Assembly (NCBI GenBank): GCA_003640385.1 | Contig: RCAB01000026.1 | Span: 186,001 to 250,000, forward strand | DNA: 64,000 nt | Direction of reading: 5' to 3' | Origin: Setaria digitata | Taxonomy: Eukaryota > Nematoda > Chromadorea > Rhabditida > Setariidae | Shown here: one piece after another, positions 39,605-51,223 of the stretch | Layout of the letters: every line of letters begins with the position of its first letter | How positions within the stretch are numbered: position 1 is the stretch's first letter | The notes under the pieces: generated by a model | The model's input: only the letters and a program-made list of their open reading frames with translations | What the model was told of the DNA's origin: nothing | Databases searched by the model: none | Position numbers and translations under genes: made by a program

Positions 39605-42256
39605 TTAACTGGTCCGGATAACTTCATAAACGAGATGCTGATCCGTAATAAGCCATTTATTGTGGAACTTCATCCACTCACTGTTCAGGATTGTACTGTA
39701 AGTGCCACGGAATCGAGAATCTTCATTCATCAGACACAAGATTAGTGCACGAGCAGCACTAGAAGGTATTTCGGTCGAGAAAATCAGATGATTTGACTGT
39801 ATTTTATTTTTTTCATGTGGATCCTAAAAAATTTAGTTTTGGAGTTTCTTTTTATTCCAGAAAAAGTTTCAATTAATTTAATTCCCTAACGAATAGTTTC
39901 CTGAAAGTTAGACTCAAATTTAAATACATTCCTTGGGGCTAGTCAGAACTGAATCGCTGATTCTGACTAGTCTCAAATATATTTGTTTGAGTCTAACTCC
40001 AAAGTGAATTGTTTTATGGAAATATTTTAATAAAAGCTGCAAACATGAGGCCATTTCCCGGTGAGCATCGTATAAAGTAAAACACCCATTGCATACCAGT
40101 CGCTAGCGTATGCATCGTATGGTTGATGTCTAAAATCAGATTCGATTAATTAATTAATTTCAAACTTTTTCTAGCGTAGAATTTAGTTGAAAACTGAGTT
40201 TCAATAATCAATTCATTATTTTCATACACTTTGCTGTATGATGGCCACAATAATAAGGCTTGCATTTATGCTGAAATTTGTAGGGGGTTTTTTTTTTTTG
40301 ACGAAATTTTATAAAAATACAAAGTTGTTGAAATAATCGATCGATCGATTATTTTGGTCAACGTATCAAATTGATGAAGCCAAATGCCAACTTGTTATTA
40401 AAGTCAGTTAATTGGCATACTTTGCAAATCTTTTTGTGCTTTTAAATCAACAGCAATAATGATGTTAACATTATTATATGAAATAATTCCAGCAGACATT
40501 TATTCCAAACTAACTGAACGATTTCTGGAGCAGAATAAGGCTTCGTGCCACAGAAAGACTTCGATCTTTCCTTCTGGTCGATGTAACGAGCGAAACCGAA
40601 GTCGATAAGCTTCACATCACCGTTTGAATCCAGAAGTACATTTTCGGCTTTGATATCGCGGTGTACAACACCGCGGTCATGAAGGTAGTGGACAGCCTCT
40701 GTCAGTTGACGGAACAAGCGACAAGCTTGTGGAAATTCTGACAGAAGAATATGAGTAGCAGTAATTTTTACAAGACTATTGGAACTTCTATCTGAGGCGG
40801 AGTTGTCTTTTTGAAAGTTTATATGAGCATTTAGATCATCGCCCAAAAATAAAACAGGTCACAAGTCTAAGCAGAACTCAAATATTTTTTATAAAAGCTA
40901 GTTGCAACACTTGTATAACCTGCAGTACTTTCTACTACCCCTGAAAGTATGGTTATCAAGGGAAAAGATAGACAATAGAGCTTGCCAGGAATTTGTTTCT
41001 GCCGAAGAATTAGATCGAGTAGAGTACCACCGAAATAGTATTCACTGATGATAACAATTTTAGTTGGATGAGGTGTTTGGATTGATAGTGCCTGAACTTT
41101 AATGAAAACAGCTTCTAGTCTAATCTAGAAGAAAAAAAAAAAGGAAAAAAAGATCCTCGGTAAAGCTACTCTTTGCTGTGCAATAAAAAAAAGGAAAAAA
41201 AAAAAAGCAATTCAAACAATTCACTCCTGCAGTTTTCACCTCGAAACTTGTAAGGAAGAAGCGGATTCAAGTTTTACAGAAACACTTTTTAATGATTGAT
41301 AAGATAGTTATTTTTTTTTTTTTTTGTAAACTTTCCTGAGAGATCTGTCACACGAAGCGTACTTAACGAATATTATTGATATTACTAGGAGTCATTTCTG
41401 ATAAAGATCCCCAGAATTCAGTAATCTTAAAGATTCTGATTCTCGTTTGACAAGTACCGGATAAGGAAACTATTGTCTCCTGTTCTTCGTTAAATTAAAT
41501 TAAAATAGTACTGATCATAAACTTACTCGGGCAATATGAGGATGTCGAGCAATTTGCGTAAATAATAATTCACGAGGTAAGAATTTTTCGGCAACTGATT
41601 TCGGTAGTGCACATACATTGATTATTTTAACAGCAACTACACGCTTGTAGCTGAATGTGAGGATGCTTTGATAATTTTTAAAAATACTGAATCTACAAGT
41701 ACAAAATTTTCAATATTTTAACGCTTATCTCATTTCCTTTAACTTGTTCCAGAAGATCCGTCGTTAAAAGTGAGCTGCGATGTAGTCAGTTGATCACGAA
41801 GATATTTCACTTTCTAATCTATCGGAGCACCTTAGGTAAGTTTTTTTATTCAAATCATGATTATGCGGAATATTTTCTGGTATTAAACTTCTCATACTTT
41901 TCCGCTCGATAACTGCCGTAAGTTTATGCTTGCTTTCAGCTGTTTACAACTGATTTCAACGATCAATTTGTTAAGCAAACTAACACTGGATCAATTAAGC
42001 CTGATTTTCTATCCTAACACCAAGTCAGGATTTCAGGAGATTCAGATCCCCAACATGTAACGAATAGATCTGGTACCGAATAATAAAATAATCTGGTAAT
42101 CAGTATTACAAACAGGCTTGAATTGACTCGATAAACCGTAGAATGCGACGTTTGAGCCACTTCCGACTCGATGCGACCACCGATCGACTGAAGCGCACTT
42201 CCGAGAGCGAATCCCAGTGACGGAGAATCACGTGGCAGAACACCACCTCCTACCAT
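39605..42256 (-). CDS. TSSK-like serine/threonine protein kinase
   Basis: Exons 42256-42114, 41650-41527, 41091-40986, 40737-40515, 40129-40045 and 39796-39605 join in phase to about 290 residues, the size of testis-specific serine kinases. Key motifs: RVVAVKII (Lys56), EKFLPRE in the C-helix region as in TSSKs, VVHRDIKAEN (Asp152), IDFGFAR (Asp170), FCGTKPYSAPE, SDWYAMGVLLYTML and a C-lobe end LCLMNEDSRFR. These catalytic residues are intact, so it should be active. Oddities: the glycine loop (AQTSHSTV) lacks glycines, and the segment after MLTGKWPH is shorter than usual. The intron after exon 3 has a GC donor (GCAAGC); no GT donor nearby gives the right phase. In nematodes such kinases are often sperm-associated, which is family knowledge, not shown here. 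The ATG at 42256 is inferred. Confidence 0.85.
40331..40354. repeat. 24-bp perfect palindrome
   Basis: A self-complementary sequence centred on three CGAT units and flanked by AAATAAT/ATTATTT. It lies in an intron of the TSSK-like gene. Its role is unknown. Confidence 0.9.
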
Positions 42257-42257
42257 C

Positions 42258-42419
42258 TCACGCAGTAACAATGAATGAGTTCCTAATAATTTCAGGATTT
42301 ATTACCTTTGGATATGGAAACTTTTGTGACAGAGTGAGTCGGGCTGTCACTGCAAATTCAGGTGAGATGTTTGGACAAGCAGAGAAGTAAACATCCGGAA
42401 GAAACAGCACATCGACAAA
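42258..42419 (-). CDS. Unassigned exon-like frame, RWD-like, ending just before the TSSK start
   Basis: The minus strand is open from about 42456 to a TGA at 42258-42260. The translated part runs FVDVLFLPDVYF, SPEFAVTARLTL and QKFPYPK. The hydrophobic strands followed by a YPxxxxP-like turn recall RWD domains, such as those of RNF25-type proteins. A CCAAAG/GTAATAA donor could end the exon after PYPK. No upstream exon or ATG was found, and its phase does not fit a join to the TSSK-like exons. It may be an exon of a separate gene or a decayed remnant. Confidence 0.25.
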   Translation of the reverse strand, partial: FVDVLFLPDVYFSACPNISPEFAVTARLTLSQKFPYPKVINPEIIRNSFIVTA

Positions 42420-42459
42420 CTTTTCAGCATGACAATGGATTAGCGTAAATTGAAATCGA

Positions 42460-44980
42460 ATTCATGCATTTTAAACAGTAGTCTCTCAGTTTTGCTTATT
42501 TGTAATTAAAACCATGCATTTGTTCGCTTATGCACTAGGATAAGCTTATTCCAGCTAATTGTAGTAATATTAGAAATTTAAAAATAACTTAGTCAATCTT
42601 TACTTAATTTTATATTTTAATTTTAGCTGTCATTCATTTTGGAGGTATTCTTTGCAAATAAGATGAGTATTTGTTTTGTGCTTATTTATTTCTTTTATTT
42701 TTATATTTATATTAATAGAATCTTTTAAGGATGTCTTTAAATGCCTTAAATAATTTCGAAATTATTTTTGTTTGTAACTAAAATTTTCCAGAAATTTTTT
42801 AATGTGACATTTGATTTTCTTCTCTCTTTTTCTTCTCTTCGTCAAGAATACGAAAACTCATTAACAAATAGAGGAAACGCGAAAAGTGCCAAGATATTTG
42901 GGCATTTATGCTGTAATCAGTATAATCATTGATAATCAATGATATGAGTGTCATCAGAAGGAATAATGGAATCAGGCTGAGTAAATTTTTTGGTTTGTTA
43001 TTAAACTACTTAATTAGTCGAAATTTTTGCGAATTTTCTCAGTGCAACGAAAAGTCAATTATTAACAAATTTAGCACCATATTATTGTTGAAAACTTTCT
43101 ATATATATATATATATATACTGACTTGGTTAAATTGGAAGTTAATTATCTAAAAATATAGCATCATTTACTTGAACTACTGTTCTGAAAAGCTTTTCTTG
43201 CGTTCTCCATATCGAAATCGATAATAATTTTGCATGATAGTATCTAGAATGATAGTATTTAGAATAATTAATTCTAAGTAAGTGCTGTTAATTGGTATCG
43301 ACCAGAGGTATAAGAGGCCATCTCTGAATTTAACCATTCTAAATATGAGGTACAGAAAAAGAGGGAAATAGAAAAGGAGAAACCTAAAAGAGCACACATA
43401 GATAAGCAGATGATTAGACACAGCAGGTTTCCGGTTTGAGCAACTGAGTGAGTGATAACAGGTTTCCGATGCTCTCGAACTGAAATGTTAATTGTCAAAT
43501 TCCGCATGGCAAGACACTTCATCGGCATATTGCTTGCTACAGGAGCAATAATCATAATGATCTAATTATCAAGAAGTAATAAGAAAAGAGTCGAGATGCA
43601 AAAAATAGCAGGCGATAAATTATCACAGATATTGATATGAATATTAGTAGAGAGATGAGGTAGTCTGCCAATTTTAATGCTCTCCCTGAAAGTGTATGGA
43701 ATTTAGCTCTAACGGTACAGGTTTGAGTTCTCAAAAATTCCACTTCCGGAAAAAGAATTAATTCTGTGCAAGACCTTTGGTAGCTTCGGCTACAACTTCG
43801 TCTAACTCAATCAGCTGAACCACTCTGATCAACGTTATTGATTTCGTTGCTTGCTAACGTTTAGGAAAGTGAATGATTTTCTACGATCTGTTCGAAATTT
43901 TAAACTAACCTAATTAGTCTAGCATGTCCATTTTCTAGGCCATGCACACTTTTCGACGCTGATATGTACATCATTAATGTACCGTAGTTTAGTATTTGAG
44001 TGTGTTTTAAAAAAAAAAGAAAAAAGAAAAGAAGTTCAATATCTATTTAAAGTTATCAAAAAGACATAATTACTTTAGGATTTTGGAATCGTGAATCACA
44101 TAATTATTTTATATGAAAGAATTCAGGTGATATGTTTGAAGTTGTAAAATGAAAATTTCAGGTTTTTGTTTCTTACGAAATAACTGTCGCAGGGGAGAGA
44201 AAAAGTATCACAAGGTATGTATGATATTACAGATAGAGTGAATAACAGATGGCATAGTTAACAATTTCAACGCTTAATTCATTTTTTTTTTTTTTTTTCA
44301 AATAATTGTGTATTATCACCAGCATTACAATTATAGCGATAAACGGTGTAATCTTTGTTCAATGAAATGGGAGTTGGGTTGTACGACTATAAAATGTAAA
44401 AATTAAGAAATTCATTTAATTCATTTAAAATTCACTCTTTTTAACTTCAAAAATTCACCAGTCTTATCCTTCTAATAATTATTTATTTCCATTTCTAACA
44501 TTAAATGTTATAATTTAATTGTAAGGCAAATAAATGTTTATGCGTATAAAGAAATTCAGAGAGAACAACAAAAAAAAAATTTTCACCTGTCTTGAGATTC
44601 AGATTAAATTAAAATGTTACGTGATTTCAAAGCAAAAAAAAGAGGAAGTGTGACACTGTCCAAATTTCAATGATTTTAATCTTATTTTATGAATTTATAA
44701 TTTGTTAATTAGTCTGAATTCAGAAAAAATAAATAAAACTGAATTGAATAGAAGAAGCATTTTCTGAGGAAGACAGTTTTTCAATCATTTTACAGTCACG
44801 AATGGAACACCTGTGAAATTACGTGAAACGTTGACCTTCAATTAGTGATAAGCGCATTTCTTTGCATCCTGCAACACATTTTCTTCCAAACATGAGACAA
44901 GATTAATTAAGAATTAAAAATTAACGATAGAAATGCTCTTTTTTAATCATTAATTAAGGGAGAATATTAGAGTTGCAGAA
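42460..44980. other. No firm gene; a few weak minus-strand frames
   Basis: Open minus-strand frames at 43274-43555 and 43552-43743, and a short frame ending near 43766 (contains ELDEVVAEATKGLAQ), look partly protein-like. They lack a consistent splice chain and recognisable domains. A (TA)n tract lies at 43100-43119 and poly-T near 44283-44298. Confidence 0.35.
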
Positions 44981-45500
44981 ATGCTTGCGATGTCATTTAT
45001 ATTCACTATTATTGCGATGCTTACAACTCATCTTCACCACTTTACAGTGATTCTGAATTAATTAAAAGAATTCTGCGTGTCATTTCCATTTTTAACATGC
45101 ATTCCAAATTTTTACTTAAAATAGGCTCCTTCTACGCATTACTCTCGTTTAGTCTTAGAACTCGAAAATTCCATAGGAGAATTTCATTCTTGTTGTTTTG
45201 ACAAATTCTGAATCATTGTTTGTTCAAAATGTTTCAAAATTAGACCACTACTTATTTCAAATGTGCCTAGTCTGTTTTACACATATAATAATCCTGTTTC
45301 GGAGTGCGAGTGAAAAGGTAGTGGAATTAGGACTGGAATTGTACCAATTTGGGATGCCTTTCTTCAAATTGCAAATCACTCCGTTCCCTTATGATTCTGG
45401 TTATTACGGGGTTGGCTTTTTACACTTTCGTGGATTTGCCCCATTTGTATATAGTTATTATGGATCCCACTCTCCGTTCGGTTGGCATGGATGGATTTAG
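44981..45500 (+). pseudogene. Probable decaying paralog of the secreted Gly/Tyr-rich protein gene
   Basis: The 3' part (about 45351-45500) encodes MPFFKLQITPFPYDSGYYG and ends FGWHGWI. It parallels TPFFKIKV...EYGWIG of the intact gene at 46743-47338. A possible signal-peptide exon, MLAMSFIFTIIAMLTTH, starts at 44981, three bases after TTGCAGAA. Two lesions are visible. The acceptor TTTTCAG of the intact gene corresponds to GTTTCGG here. The frame homologous to VRVKRYGFYGG runs into two TAG codons at Tyr positions (VKR then stop). Another acceptor (GTGCGAG at about 45312) could rescue a shifted frame, so it may still be a gene with an altered middle. Confidence 0.4.
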
Positions 45501-46386
45501 ATTCATCAGTATAGATCCTGTTATCAAGGCTTTTCTAATCATATCAAATTCAATAATCATTAAAGCTAAAATATCTTTTTCTGTTTGAAATAAATCAAGG
45601 TCCTTAAATGTGTTAAAAAAGATCAGCGAGTTGCATGTAAATATCATTTAATTGTTCCATTATTCGTACGTCTGATTTCTTTCTATTTAGTTTCTTAATT
45701 AATGACTATGATTAAAACTAATTTTATTAAAAGTAACTTTCCATAGTTTTACTGCTTAAAAGGATATTCATTTTTAACTATTTCTCTTCTAGCAAAAAGA
45801 TCGCTTTAAAGAAAATTTCATAATCTTGTTGATTGCATTTTTGTCCAGCTGTGAGCTTTTTCCGACATTGCTGACAATCTGCCATTAATGCTTAACTTCA
45901 AGTTCGTCTCATTTATTCGGCGTTTTACCTTTAATTAAGCTTGTTTCATCAACTGCTTTCCGACATCTCTACAATACTTATTCTAACCGCCACTCTCAAA
46001 GTTTTACTAACAAGCTGAATATTTCAAAATGAGGCCAGAAATCAAAAGGAAAATTCTGAATGTAATGAAAAGTTCGTTAAAATCAGTTATTATGGAAGTG
46101 TGTCAGGAAACTAATAAATGTTAGGAATCACCAGTCAAGAAGACTCACTCTTGGCTTATCCTATCATATCTCCGAATAGATTTCGGCAATTGCTGTATAT
46201 ATCACTCTTTCAATTGAGCAATATAAACTAGAAACTTAATGAAACTGTAGGCAAATTTTCTAGACTAAAAAATTTGTTGATTTGCACTTGTGAACTCCGT
46301 TGTTACATTTCCTTCTACTACACACTTTCTTTTTTAAAATAATATCATAAAATTTATTTTTACTGTACCGATTACAACAGTGCAAA

Positions 46387-46435
46387 ATGAAACTCAATGT
46401 AGATTATTCTGAGAATAATCTACATTGAGTTTCAT
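46387..46435. repeat. 49-bp near-perfect palindrome (24-bp arms, 1-base loop)
   Basis: The arms at 46387-46410 and 46412-46435 are exactly complementary around a central G. It lies between the two Gly/Tyr-rich protein genes. Such a hairpin could be a mobile-element remnant, a recombination product or a fold-back artefact of library making. Confidence 0.95.
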
Positions 46436-46530
46436 ATATTTTTCTATCATTACCTTTTTTTTTTCTATCATTTTCTATCATTTTCTATCATTATTCTATC
46501 ATTACTTCATATATTTTTCTATCATTACTT
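46436..46530. repeat. TTTTCTATCA minisatellite-like array
   Basis: Several imperfect copies of TTTTCTATCATTA and TTTTCTATCA directly follow the palindrome. The piece CATATATTTTTCTATCATTAC occurs at both ends of the array. Noncoding. Confidence 0.8.
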
Positions 46531-46731
46531 TAATTTTTTTCGTCGAAAAAAAAGAAAAGTTACAAAGTAATCACTTCATTTTATGATATCTTCGCAAAAG
46601 TTTTTATCAAATAAACTCTCATACTCACTTAAACAAGTTCATATTGTAACTCAATTTTAAATTTGCATCAGACATATTGCGACGATTGTTAAGATGGAGG
46701 GAACAGATATGTTATCAGTCAAATTGACTTT

Positions 46732-46742
46732 CTTTCCAGGTA
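46732..46742 (+). promoter_or_regulatory. Candidate spliced-leader acceptor of the secreted-protein gene
   Basis: TTTCTTTCCAG followed by GTA leads into ATG at 46743, a strong nematode acceptor at the very start of the coding region. Confidence 0.45.
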
Positions 46743-47338
46743 ATGTTGAAAGAACTGTATATAACAGTTGTACTCTACGCAGCAGTATGTTTAGCTATAC
46801 CCTTATTCGATTCAAACTCTCGAGCAGTCAGTGAACAGCAGAAAAAATCGTACCAATTTTTCTTGATTATTGCAGTTCTATCTTAAAATTTAGACTTAAT
46901 ACATCGGCATAAGAAGTTTTGAGAAATCGCTAATGTTGCTTATATAATTTGCGATAATTAAAAATCAATTTAATCAGTTTAATCGATAACCATCATTGAA
47001 TTATGAAGATTCCTCACAGCTATGTTCAATTAATTTAAATCGCTCGTAAATTTTCTTAGATTTTCAGGGTTCGAGTGAAACGTTATGGTTTTTATGGTGG
47101 TTACAACTCGTATTTCGGTAATTCGCCACATTCAGTCAGTTTCAAAACTCCGTTTTTTAAGATCAAAGTTAAAAATGGCTTCCCAGCTGGTGGATACGGC
47201 TATCAACCATATCATATTCATGATCCATTCGGCGGTATTGGCTACTATCATCCTCAACCATACGGACTAAATGGCGGATTTACTTATCCTCACGACTCAT
47301 ATCACTATAATTTACATGAATATGGATGGATCGGATAA
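46743..47338 (+). CDS. Small secreted Gly/Tyr-rich protein with a dibasic cleavage site
   Basis: Two exons, 46743-46849 and 47068-47338, join in phase to 125 residues. Residues 1-18 (MLKELYITVVLYAAVCLA) form a signal peptide. A short propeptide-like stretch ends VRVKR, a furin-type site. The remaining roughly 85 residues are rich in Gly, Tyr, Phe, Pro and His (YGFYGGYNSYFG, FGGIGYYHPQPYG) and end HEYGWIG. This layout resembles nematode neuropeptide-like and caenacin antimicrobial peptides or cuticle-associated proteins, but I see no diagnostic repeat, so the role is open. A related, apparently damaged copy lies 1.2 kb upstream, suggesting tandem duplication. Likely trans-spliced. Confidence 0.8.
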
Positions 47339-49691
47339 ATCACTTCATCGCTTATCATTATCAATACAATGTCTATATATGGTCAAAATTTGTTAGAGCA
47401 GTCTTGTTGTCTTTTCTTTGCTATTTTTTTTTTTCATTTCGTTGCAATCATATACGTAATGAAAGCTTTTTAATACAGTAGTAATTTAGCCTAGTGAAAG
47501 AAACAATAGGGGAGGGAGGAAGTGCGAGAGATAGATGTTAGCCTGTTGTAGGGAGACGAACAATTGAAAAACTTTTCTTTTCCAGTTGTCAGGAAAAGAA
47601 ACCGGAAAAGCCTAGATTTTAGACTGTGAATCAGTCATTTTTTAACTATCAAAACTGTATTATTTGTGAGTTTGCATTGCACATTCGCATGATGTCATTA
47701 TCAATAAACTATTTAAGTAATTTGCCGGACAAGAACTGAAGAAGAAAAGGAACTTCTCCCTTCCTCTGTGACTAAAATTCAGTTGGCTTGTTTCTGTTGA
47801 GAAGCACGAAAACTTTCAAAACTTTCCTTACTAGTGCAATGCAAGTGAAAGAGTGGAAACTACTTTAGTTTAAGCGATTAATCGTTCTGATGAAGGAAAA
47901 TTTGGACAATTCAAATTTCACGAAATCTCGATATATTCGAAACAGATATGAACGGAAATCAATCATACAGTAGTATGAGGAGGATATTTTTTTCCGGATC
48001 TAATTTCACAATTATTTTCCAGTAGACAAAAGATAGATATGTATGTCATCCAAAAGAAAAAAAAGCAATAACGAAAACTGGAAAAAGCACTACTGATGAT
48101 CAGCTGCGAAGAAGAAATATTTCACTTTTTTAATTAATTTGAAAATTAATTAAATTAAGAAACAGAAACCAACTAGAAGAGACTCAGGAATGTTTGTAAT
48201 TTTGCGAAGCCAAAGTAAAAATACGAAGGCCAAACCCGGAAAAATTAGTGGTAAAAACAAAAACTCTAGTCTGGCTCACAGTCTAAACAAAGTAAACAAC
48301 AACAAGCCACTCAACCATAACATAGTTAACAAAAAAACTGTTCTGAATATTTACTTGTTTTTTTATTTTTATCTTTCACATTTCAAATTATTATTTTTTT
48401 TGGTCATTGTGTTGTCAACCGGAGGAGGTAAGTTTTTTATTTTCGTTTTATTTATAAGTTGTTTCCAAGTTTTAGTTATTTAGACAATTTTATTGTATGC
48501 TGAGGGTTTATTCTTTTGTTTTCTTTCTTTTTCTTGTGAATGACTATCAATGAATTCGTTACTTAATTAATTTGATTTAGATTACAATTTAGGCTAGATT
48601 TTTCACCCAAGATTTTACATTGAAACTGTTGAAACGGTTCATGATTCATAGTTGAGCACCATGGATTGTCGTACTGGCAGAAAGACTTGCTGGATAAACT
48701 TTAACCCGTGAAAAATTTAGTACAAGTTTTGATTACAGTATTGAAAAACAGTGCAATTTATCATTTGATGACTAAGTATTTTATCGTAATGTTTCATTTT
48801 TCAATAAACTCAAATAATTAATAGTCTAGTTTCCATCACAGTTTTTCACAGCTTCAACATGATGGTTCTCTCTTACTTCTTAGTTATGACTTCGCTTCTT
48901 TCAGTCATCTTTTGGACTGAAAACATCTTCCAGAAACAAGAATTCCTAACGGATATCAAAAGAGAAGAAAAAGCTCAATGTATTAAAGCTAAACGCTGAA
49001 GATGAAGCTGAAATAGTCGAAGAGATTAGAAAAAGAAAATATCACAAATATATGACACTCACAAAGATATCAACTGATAAGTGAAATAAACTTTTCCTGT
49101 ACTTTTAAAATAAGCTTCGAAAATAAAGTGCGAACTTTTCCACTCCAAACGGTAGTTAAATCTATCATTATTTCATCGAAAAGAAAGATCTTATACAGAT
49201 GACAACAAAGAGTACGTCGAGTTCAATTACAATCAAACCTGTCATAGCATTTTCAAAAAGCAGGCACAACAACCACATACAAATAATAATGGAACTAATA
49301 GCTTATGGAATATGAATTGAATTAATTGAATATGGAGTTGGCTTGATGGCATAATTAGTGTGACCATTTTGACATTCTTTTGTCACTCGTTCGTAAACTA
49401 TGATCTGAAATTTATCACTCTTATTTTTTTTTTCTTTAATAAATATTATAAGAGAATTAATCGATCTGAATGAAGAACCTGTTCAATTTAATCTGTTCAG
49501 CAAGGATCGGTTGCAAAAATCTCAGATGGCGCTTTAAAACTTATCTCGTTCTCTGTTTCACTGCTTTCAAGTCTAAAAATGACTTGTCAAGTCTAAAAAT
49601 AGCCTTTCACCGACTTATCTCTACATAAAAGCATTGCATTCGCAATTAGTAATAACTTTGAGAATTGAAATTCGTTCCTGAAAAGGCTCAC
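47339..49691. other. No supported gene; one low-complexity ORF
   Basis: A plus frame at 48190-48483 encodes an Asn/Lys/Ser-rich half followed by a hydrophobic stretch. It has no family resemblance and could be chance. The minus-strand membrane-protein gene to the right may have its last coding exon near 49500-49560, where an acceptor is followed by LESSETENEISFKAPSE and a stop, but the phase does not fit simply. Confidence 0.35.
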
Positions 49692-51223
49692 CTCATCGTC
49701 AGTATCATTTCGTGTGCTGAAAGCTTTGCTGATTTCGGTTGCACAAAAGTGTATGTTCTTGCATTGTTGCAACTCAAAAATTTTCATCAGACGACGAAAA
49801 AAGATGAATTCGAAGAACTTTTCGAATGTAACTAACAGTAGTAGGGTAGATTGTAGTGGTGAAATATCCCAATATACTTCACATTCTGAAATGGCTCTTC
49901 CTTTTCCTAGGCATTTCACATCCGGGAAGAAAATCAAAGGAAGGAAAGCCACTGTTGAGATGCGGAAGTTTTCTGGAAAGTATATGGAGAATGGAGGAAA
50001 TAATGTCAGTATTTAGGAAAAGCATTAAGTAAGTGATGCAATTTAAGGATAAGTTGAGGAATAGTGATGTCATATGTTATAAAGAAAGAAAAAGATTTTT
50101 TAGCCCATTTATTTGAAGCCGATAGATTATAAAGAAATACAAGATAAAAGTATAAAGAAAATTGTAATAATTTTACTGAAAAAAAAAAAAAACCTCCATA
50201 GTAAAACAATTTTATTTAATTGCTCTATAAAAATTCCGCTTATATTCTTCCAGAAAAATCCGGGAAAAACAACCTCGATAAGTAAATAGCGGGTATGAAT
50301 TGTTGTAATTAGAGCAGTACAATTTACTGAATGACACAAAAATCCATGCTGATAAAAAAATTATCACAAATGCTATCTGAAAATTTCAGAAAATCTACAT
50401 TTACTACTGAATGAAATACGTTAGTAAAGAAAGAAAATTTTGCTCTTTAACGACCTAGTTTGCGAGGTTATCATATTTCTTCTCTGCTAATCATTAATTC
50501 AGTAAGCTTAATTACTGGATATCTAAGCTGATCCTTTTTAAAACTATCAATATATAAGTAAAAATAACAGAGATGGATCCTTCAAATTTCCAGTATACTA
50601 TCGGTAGAGTAGATATATTACAAGAAAATGCAGACAATGTCACACAGCATGTTATCAGCTGATATCATCATACGGAAGATTTTTACCTCTGATAAGAAAA
50701 GAAATTGATTAAAAACGAACCGTGGTGACGAGAATTGGATACAACATAATATTATTACTATCTTTGAGTGCAAATATGGTACAGATAAGTGCTGTGATGT
50801 ACATAAGAGTGAAGAAAGAATACTTCATCGCTGCATCAGCAAATCGTGATTCCAGGATAATAATCAGTAGCAGAATAATTAAGTTACCGATCACAAGCAG
50901 CCAGCCAACTAACTACAATAAAAACTAATGATAAGTTGCCCAAATGATGCAACGCAACAGTTGCTATCATTTTAAGACACTTTTAAATCATTTCTGAAGA
51001 TGGATCAACCAACAGTTATACTTGCTGCATAACGGAAAGATATCAATAAGACCGGCGATAAAAGTAACTTATTTCTTCGTACATCCTTCCTCACTTGGTA
51101 TTCTTTCACTCTGACTAACTTCAGAAATGGAAATGGAATACTAACCTTTAAATTTCTAATTGAATCTGCTGATATTGTTGTAAATTCGATTGCTTCATTC
51201 TGCTTTGATAATGGTGCAGTCAT
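49692..51223 (-). CDS. Four-helix membrane protein of unknown family (C-terminus unresolved)
   Basis: Exons 51223-51146 (starts MTAPLSKQNEA), 50912-50721, 50376-50274 and 49885-49692 join in phase to 189 residues. Predicted helices: LVGWLLVIGNLIILLLIIIL, an adjacent one in FFTLMYITALICTIFAL, then IAFVIIFLSAWIFVSF, and a last hydrophobic segment STLLLLVTFEKFFEFIFF. An Asn/Tyr-rich Cys-containing loop (LYCSNYNNSYP) lies before the fourth. This matches the shape of small nematode tetraspan-type proteins, but I recognise no named family. The fourth exon ends at a canonical GAG/GTGAGC donor. If that donor is skipped, the frame runs on to a stop at 49593; if used, a final exon lies further left. 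The start is supported by the ATG and in-phase exons. Confidence 0.65.

Noticed and set aside
48190..48483. 97-codon plus ORF, Asn/Lys-rich then hydrophobic
   Set aside because: Low complexity from AT-rich sequence; no acceptor, paralog or domain seen.
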